Part shown: positions 24,048 to 27,508 of the stretch, piece by piece | Layout of the letters: each line of letters opens with the position of its first letter | Position numbering within the stretch: the stretch's first letter is position 1 | Origin: Wandonia sp964447015 | GTDB taxonomy: Bacteria; Bacteroidota; Bacteroidia; Flavobacteriales_D; Crocinitomicaceae | Length of the DNA: 27,508 bases | Assembly (NCBI GenBank): GCA_964447015.1 | Contig: CAYUQU010000041.1 | Coordinates: 1 to 27,508 of the forward strand | Direction: 5' to 3' | The notes under the pieces: generated by a model | Databases searched by the model: none | Seen by the model: only the letters and a program-made list of their open reading frames with translations | Told to the model about the DNA's origin: nothing | Made by a program: the position numbers and the translations under genes

Positions 24048-26270
24048 TTATTCTTTTTCAGTAGTGTAACGCTCAACAGACTTTACCCCCTCAACTAACT
24101 CGAATTTTGAGATAAGTTGCTCTAAGTGTTCTTTGTCGTAAACCAAGACCTGAATAACACCTTCAAAAATTCCATCGTGTGCTTTAAATGAAATCGATTT
24201 CATGTTTACGCGTTGTTGTTTCGAAATGATATCAGTGATGTTGTGAACAATTCCGATATCATCGTGGCCAATTAGTTTCAACGTAGCCTCACGTTCTTGC
24301 GTATATTGGTTTTTCCAACGTGCCTTAATGATTCGATAAGCATATTTCGACATCATTTGTGTGGCATTTGGGCAGTTGTCACGGTGAATTTTAATTCCGT
24401 CACCGATCGTGATAAAGCCAAAGATGTCATCTCCAGGTAATGGGTTACAGCATTTAGCCATTTTGTAATCCATGTTCTTGAAGTCCTCGCCAATAATGAG
24501 TGTGTCTTCTTTAAGATTTACTTCCTTGATTGAATTTTTCTTTTGAACTGAATCTTGAATGGTTTCCATTGGTAGTTGAAGTATACCACTTTTCAATTCC
24601 AATTCTTTTAATTTTTTCAAATCAATTTTACCTTTGGCTAACAAGAAGTACAAATCATTCGCAGTAGGAACATTGTAGAATTTCTCCATAAAAGTGATAT
24701 TCTCACTACTGAATGGAATGTTGTATTGTTTTAACTTACGCTCTAAAATTTCTTTTCCATCTCCACCAATTAACCTTCTTTCTTCTTTAAGTGCTATTTT
24801 GATTTTCTGTTTCGCACGAGCTGTGGTGACCATTTTAAGCCACTCATCTTTAGGTTTTTGCTTAGAAGATGTGATTATTTCAACTTGGTCACCGCTTTTT
24901 AGTTGGTGACTTAGGGGTACCAACTTGTTGTTAACTTTCGCTCCCAAACATTTTTCGCCAATATGAGTGTGAATGTCAAAAGCAAAGTCGAGAGTGGTGG
25001 AGCCGTTTGGAAGTACACGTAGATCACCTTTGGGGGTAAAGACATAGATTTCGTCCGCAAATAGATTTAATTTGAATTCATCAATGAAGTCCAACGCACT
25101 TCCGCCTTCGGTACTTTCTAGTAAATCACGAATTTCCGTTATCCATCTATCAAATTTTGTTTCACCCGCATTCGCTTCTTTATATCGGTAGTGTGCTGCA
25201 AAGCCTTTTTCGGCTATTTCATCCATTCTTTTTGAGCGAATCTGAATTTCAACCCATTTTCCTGTCGGACTCATGACTGTAGTGTGCAGTGATTCGTATC
25301 CATTAGCGCGAGGAGTTGAAATCCAATCTCGCAAACGATCCGGGTTTGGTTGGTAGAAATCGGTAACGAGGGAGTAGATTCTCCAAACCGCTGCTTTTTC
25401 TGCATCTTCTGGCACATCTACTATTAGGCGAACGGCAAAAACATCATAGATTTCTTCGAAAGGAATTCCTTTCTTTTGCATTTTACGCCAAATCGAAGAA
25501 ATGGATTTCGTTCTCGCTTTGATTTCGTAATTGTATCCTTCGTTTTCTAAAGCAACTTTTATAGGGTTGATGAATCTTCTGATAAAACGATTTCGAATGT
25601 CTTTTGTTTTCTCTAATTTCTCTTCAAGTTCCCCATAAATTTGAGGTTCTTTGTAGCGAAGAGCTAAGTCTTCTAGTTCACTTTTAATAGAATATAGCCC
25701 AAGTCGGTGAGCTAGGGGAGCGTATAGGAAAAGCGTTTCACTTGCAATTTTGAGACGCTTATCATAACGCATACTTCCCAATGTTCGCATGTTGTGCAGG
25801 CGATCAGCAAGCTTAATCATTACCACACGAAGGTCATCAGAGATGGTGAGAATCATTTTTCTGAAGTTCTCTGCTTGGATTGACAGATTCTCATCAAAAA
25901 CCTCTGGGATTTTAGTTAAACCATCAATAATCATTCTGACTTTAGGACCAAATAAGTCCTCGACATCCTCTAGTGTTATGTGTGTATCCTCTACAGTATC
26001 GTGAAGTAAGGCGCAAACAATAGCTGTAGCACCCAATCCCATTTCTTCGGCACAAATTCGAGCAACAGTGATTGGATGATATATGTAAGGTTCGCCACTT
26101 TTGCGACGCATATCTTTGTGTGCGTCTACGGCAACGTCAAAAGCTTTTCTGATTAAACGTGTATCCTCTTTGCTTCTGCGTTCTTTTGAAGCGCGTAAAA
26201 GACCTTTGAAAGCATTTAAGATTTCTTTGCGTTCTTTTTCTAAATCTATATTCTCTAATGCGTTACTCAT
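24048..26270 (-). CDS. rel: Bifunctional (p)ppGpp synthetase/hydrolase, RelA/SpoT family
   Basis: The 740-residue protein has the full long Rel layout. An HD hydrolase domain (about 45-200) carries ALLHDTVEDT with the HDxxED residues at 90-95. A synthetase domain (about 240-370) has RLRDWISTPRANGYESLHT. A TGS domain starts near residue 395 (FADEIYVFTPKGDLRVLPNG), followed by a conserved CCNPLPGD segment and a C-terminal ACT domain (about 660-735). With both catalytic sites intact it should make and degrade ppGpp in the cytoplasm in response to starvation. ATG at 26270 is chosen over TTG at 26303, which lies at the promoter -7 element. It precedes a Fur-family regulator, STAS protein and purA on the same strand. 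Confidence 0.96.
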   Translation of the reverse strand: MSNALENIDLEKERKEILNAFKGLLRASKERRSKEDTRLIRKAFDVAVDAHKDMRRKSGEPYIYHPITVARICAEEMGLGATAIVCALLHDTVEDTHITLEDVEDLFGPKVRMIIDGLTKIPEVFDENLSIQAENFRKMILTISDDLRVVMIKLADRLHNMRTLGSMRYDKRLKIASETLFLYAPLAHRLGLYSIKSELEDLALRYKEPQIYGELEEKLEKTKDIRNRFIRRFINPIKVALENEGYNYEIKARTKSISSIWRKMQKKGIPFEEIYDVFAVRLIVDVPEDAEKAAVWRIYSLVTDFYQPNPDRLRDWISTPRANGYESLHTTVMSPTGKWVEIQIRSKRMDEIAEKGFAAHYRYKEANAGETKFDRWITEIRDLLESTEGGSALDFIDEFKLNLFADEIYVFTPKGDLRVLPNGSTTLDFAFDIHTHIGEKCLGAKVNNKLVPLSHQLKSGDQVEIITSSKQKPKDEWLKMVTTARAKQKIKIALKEERRLIGGDGKEILERKLKQYNIPFSSENITFMEKFYNVPTANDLYFLLAKGKIDLKKLKELELKSGILQLPMETIQDSVQKKNSIKEVNLKEDTLIIGEDFKNMDYKMAKCCNPLPGDDIFGFITIGDGIKIHRDNCPNATQMMSKYAYRIIKARWKNQYTQEREATLKLIGHDDIGIVHNITDIISKQQRVNMKSISFKAHDGIFEGVIQVLVYDKEHLEQLISKFELVEGVKSVERYTTEKE

Positions 26271-26300
26271 TGGGGGTGATGCCTTATTAACTGTAAGATA

Positions 26301-26328
26301 CAAATATGCTAAAAATTATTCTGACAAA
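26301..26328 (-). promoter_or_regulatory. Putative promoter of rel
   Basis: On the minus strand TTTG at 26328-26325 is followed by 16 bases and CATATTTG at 26308-26301, one base off TAnnTTTG. The spacing is slightly short. It would place transcription start near 26297 and a leader of about 27 bases before the ATG at 26270. Confidence 0.45.
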
Positions 26329-26483
26329 TTGATGTAGGTTAGAATTTCTCATTGTGATATTTTTAAGTTTAAACTTAGATTATAAAGTGATCAATAAAAC
26401 TCAACTCACGGGCTATTAATCCCGCTTTTGAATAATATTTTCAATTACTATTGCCAAAAGACTAAAAAAAACATTCAAAATTC

Positions 26484-26491
26484 TATATTTG
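26484..26491 (+). promoter_or_regulatory. Putative -7 promoter element of pyrR-pyrB
   Basis: TATATTTG matches TAnnTTTG exactly and ends 16 bases before the pyrR ATG at 26508. No TTG lies at the usual distance upstream. The short leader leaves no room for a PyrR-type attenuator hairpin before pyrR. A weak CGGG/CCCG hairpin at 26409-26424 lies upstream of the element. Confidence 0.5.
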
Positions 26492-26507
26492 TACAGTTTT
26501 GAATTCA

Positions 26508-27059
26508 ATGGAAACACAAGTTATTCTCAATAGCCGTCATTTTGAACTCACGTTAAACCGTTTGTGTCATCAGCTTATTGAAAATCATGGAGATTTTTCT
26601 GATACAATTTTGATAGGCTTACAGCCTCGAGGTGTGAATGTTGTAACGCGACTGAAACAACTCCTTGAAAAGACTTTGTCAAAAGAAATTCAGTGTGGTA
26701 CATTGGACATCACGTTTTATAGAGATGATTTCCGCAGACGCGAAAAGCCTTTAATTCCGAGCGCAACCAATATAGATTTTGTAATTGAAAAGAAGCGAGT
26801 TGTACTTGTCGATGACGTGCTTTATACTGGTAGAACGATTAGAGCAGGTCTGGATGCAATGTTGGCGTTTGGCCGCCCTTCGGGGGTTGAATTACTGACT
26901 CTTGTGGACAGGAGATTCAAGCGCGAACTACCAATTCAAGCTGATTACGTAGGAAAAGCGGTTGATACCTTGAGTGAAGAACGCGTTTCTGTAGAGTGGA
27001 AAGAAATGGAAGGAGAGGATAAAGTAGTATTGTTTACCCCAACCAAGTCGAATGGATAA
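26508..27059 (+). CDS. pyrR: PyrR, pyrimidine operon regulator / uracil phosphoribosyltransferase family
   Basis: The 183-residue type I phosphoribosyltransferase has the PRPP-binding motif VVLVDDVLYTGRT (98-110) and PyrR-type segments GLQPRGVNVVTRL and DITFYRDDFRRRE. In Firmicutes PyrR binds pyr mRNA to attenuate transcription and has weak uracil phosphoribosyltransferase activity. In this phylum the regulatory role is less certain, and no attenuator is visible upstream. ATG at 26508 is preferred to the TTG at 26499 because it starts at METQVIL, near the usual N-terminus. It overlaps pyrB by 8 bases, so the two are translationally linked. Confidence 0.93.
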   Translation: METQVILNSRHFELTLNRLCHQLIENHGDFSDTILIGLQPRGVNVVTRLKQLLEKTLSKEIQCGTLDITFYRDDFRRREKPLIPSATNIDFVIEKKRVVLVDDVLYTGRTIRAGLDAMLAFGRPSGVELLTLVDRRFKRELPIQADYVGKAVDTLSEERVSVEWKEMEGEDKVVLFTPTKSNG

Positions 27060-27508
27060 TTTAAGTGTAGAGCATCTAATAGGGATTAAGGATCTGACCA
27101 AGGAAGATATTGAAACAATCTTCAAGACGGCGGATAGTTTCAAAGAAGTCATTAATAGACCGATTAAAAAAGTTCCTTCTTTGCGCGACATAACTATTGC
27201 GAATTTATTTTTTGAAAATTCTACACGAACCCGACTTTCTTTTGAATTAGCCGAAAAAAGATTATCGGCTGATGTAATCAACTTCAGTGCAGCATCTTCT
27301 TCAGTTAAAAAAGGCGAAACACTTGTAGATACAGTGAACAATATTCTGTCAATGAAAGTTGACATGGTGATCATGAGACACCCGAATCCTGGAGCGGCGA
27401 AGTTTCTTTCGGAGCGGGTTTCAGCAAAGATCATCAATGCTGGAGATGGAACACACGAACACCCAACTCAAGCTCTGTTAGATGCTTACTCAATTCGCGA
27501 AAAACTCG
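27052..27508 (+). CDS. pyrB: Aspartate carbamoyltransferase catalytic subunit, 5' part (cut by the window edge)
   Basis: The first 152 residues are visible and the gene runs off the right edge. The carbamoyl-phosphate binding motif STRTR lies at 57-61 (FFENSTRTRLSFE). SSSVKKGET at 82-90 and HPTQALLD at 137-144 are both PyrB active-site segments. The enzyme makes carbamoyl aspartate, the first committed step of pyrimidine synthesis. The start ATG at 27052 lies within the end of pyrR. The full length is about 310 residues in the family, so roughly half is present here. Confidence 0.97.
   Translation, partial: MDNLSVEHLIGIKDLTKEDIETIFKTADSFKEVINRPIKKVPSLRDITIANLFFENSTRTRLSFELAEKRLSADVINFSAASSSVKKGETLVDTVNNILSMKVDMVIMRHPNPGAAKFLSERVSAKIINAGDGTHEHPTQALLDAYSIREKL

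Noticed and set aside
23769..24098. A 109-codon plus-strand frame between the Fur-family gene and rel
   Set aside because: It covers the intergenic repeat and overlaps both neighbours antisense, with no domain and no promoter.
26409..26424. CGGG/CCCG hairpin upstream of pyrR as an attenuator
   Set aside because: The stem is 4 base pairs, lies upstream of the predicted promoter element, and has only a short T stretch.

Overview
The window looks like chromosomal DNA of a Bacteroidota member, most likely in the Flavobacteriales. This is inferred from AT-rich DNA, promoters of the form TTG/TTTG then about 19 bases then TAnnTTTG, starts without clear Shine-Dalgarno sequences, a FISUMP-domain secreted protein, an OstA-like protein, an S16 with a long acidic tail, and a Rel-Fur-STAS-purA gene order. 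I name no genus. No rRNA, tRNA, CRISPR array, transposase or phage gene is visible.

Layout. A strong terminator for an off-window gene opens the window, then a secreted OmpA-type protein (+). On the minus strand come a DEDDh exonuclease fused to a GIY-YIG domain, and a three-gene unit encoding a small helical protein, an NfeD-like membrane protein and a flotillin. On the plus strand are an UMF1-type transporter with an adjacent polytopic membrane protein, then a tandem pair of O-methyltransferase-like genes of identical length, followed by a 60-base near-perfect palindrome. Two minus-strand exported proteins follow. Next is a plus-strand run of a methyltransferase, a di-haem cytochrome c peroxidase and an unknown secreted protein, facing a FISUMP lipoprotein-like or secreted protein.

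After a 517-base intergenic stretch with degenerate palindromes comes a translation cluster: rpsP, rimM and trmN6, with a large PrsW-family intramembrane protease gene behind it. On the minus strand rel, a Fur-family regulator, a STAS protein, purA and an OstA-like gene lie in one direction. The last four overlap successively by 4 bases, so stringent response, metal or peroxide sensing, purine synthesis and envelope assembly may be transcribed together. The window ends with divergent pyrR and a pyrB cut by the window edge, which start pyrimidine synthesis.

Most of the window is housekeeping or common Bacteroidota content. I see no convincing new defence or mobile system. The items most worth checking are the palindromic intergenic elements, the 49-base identical block shared by the two methyltransferase genes, the PrsW fusion architecture, and the small protein ahead of the NfeD-flotillin pair.
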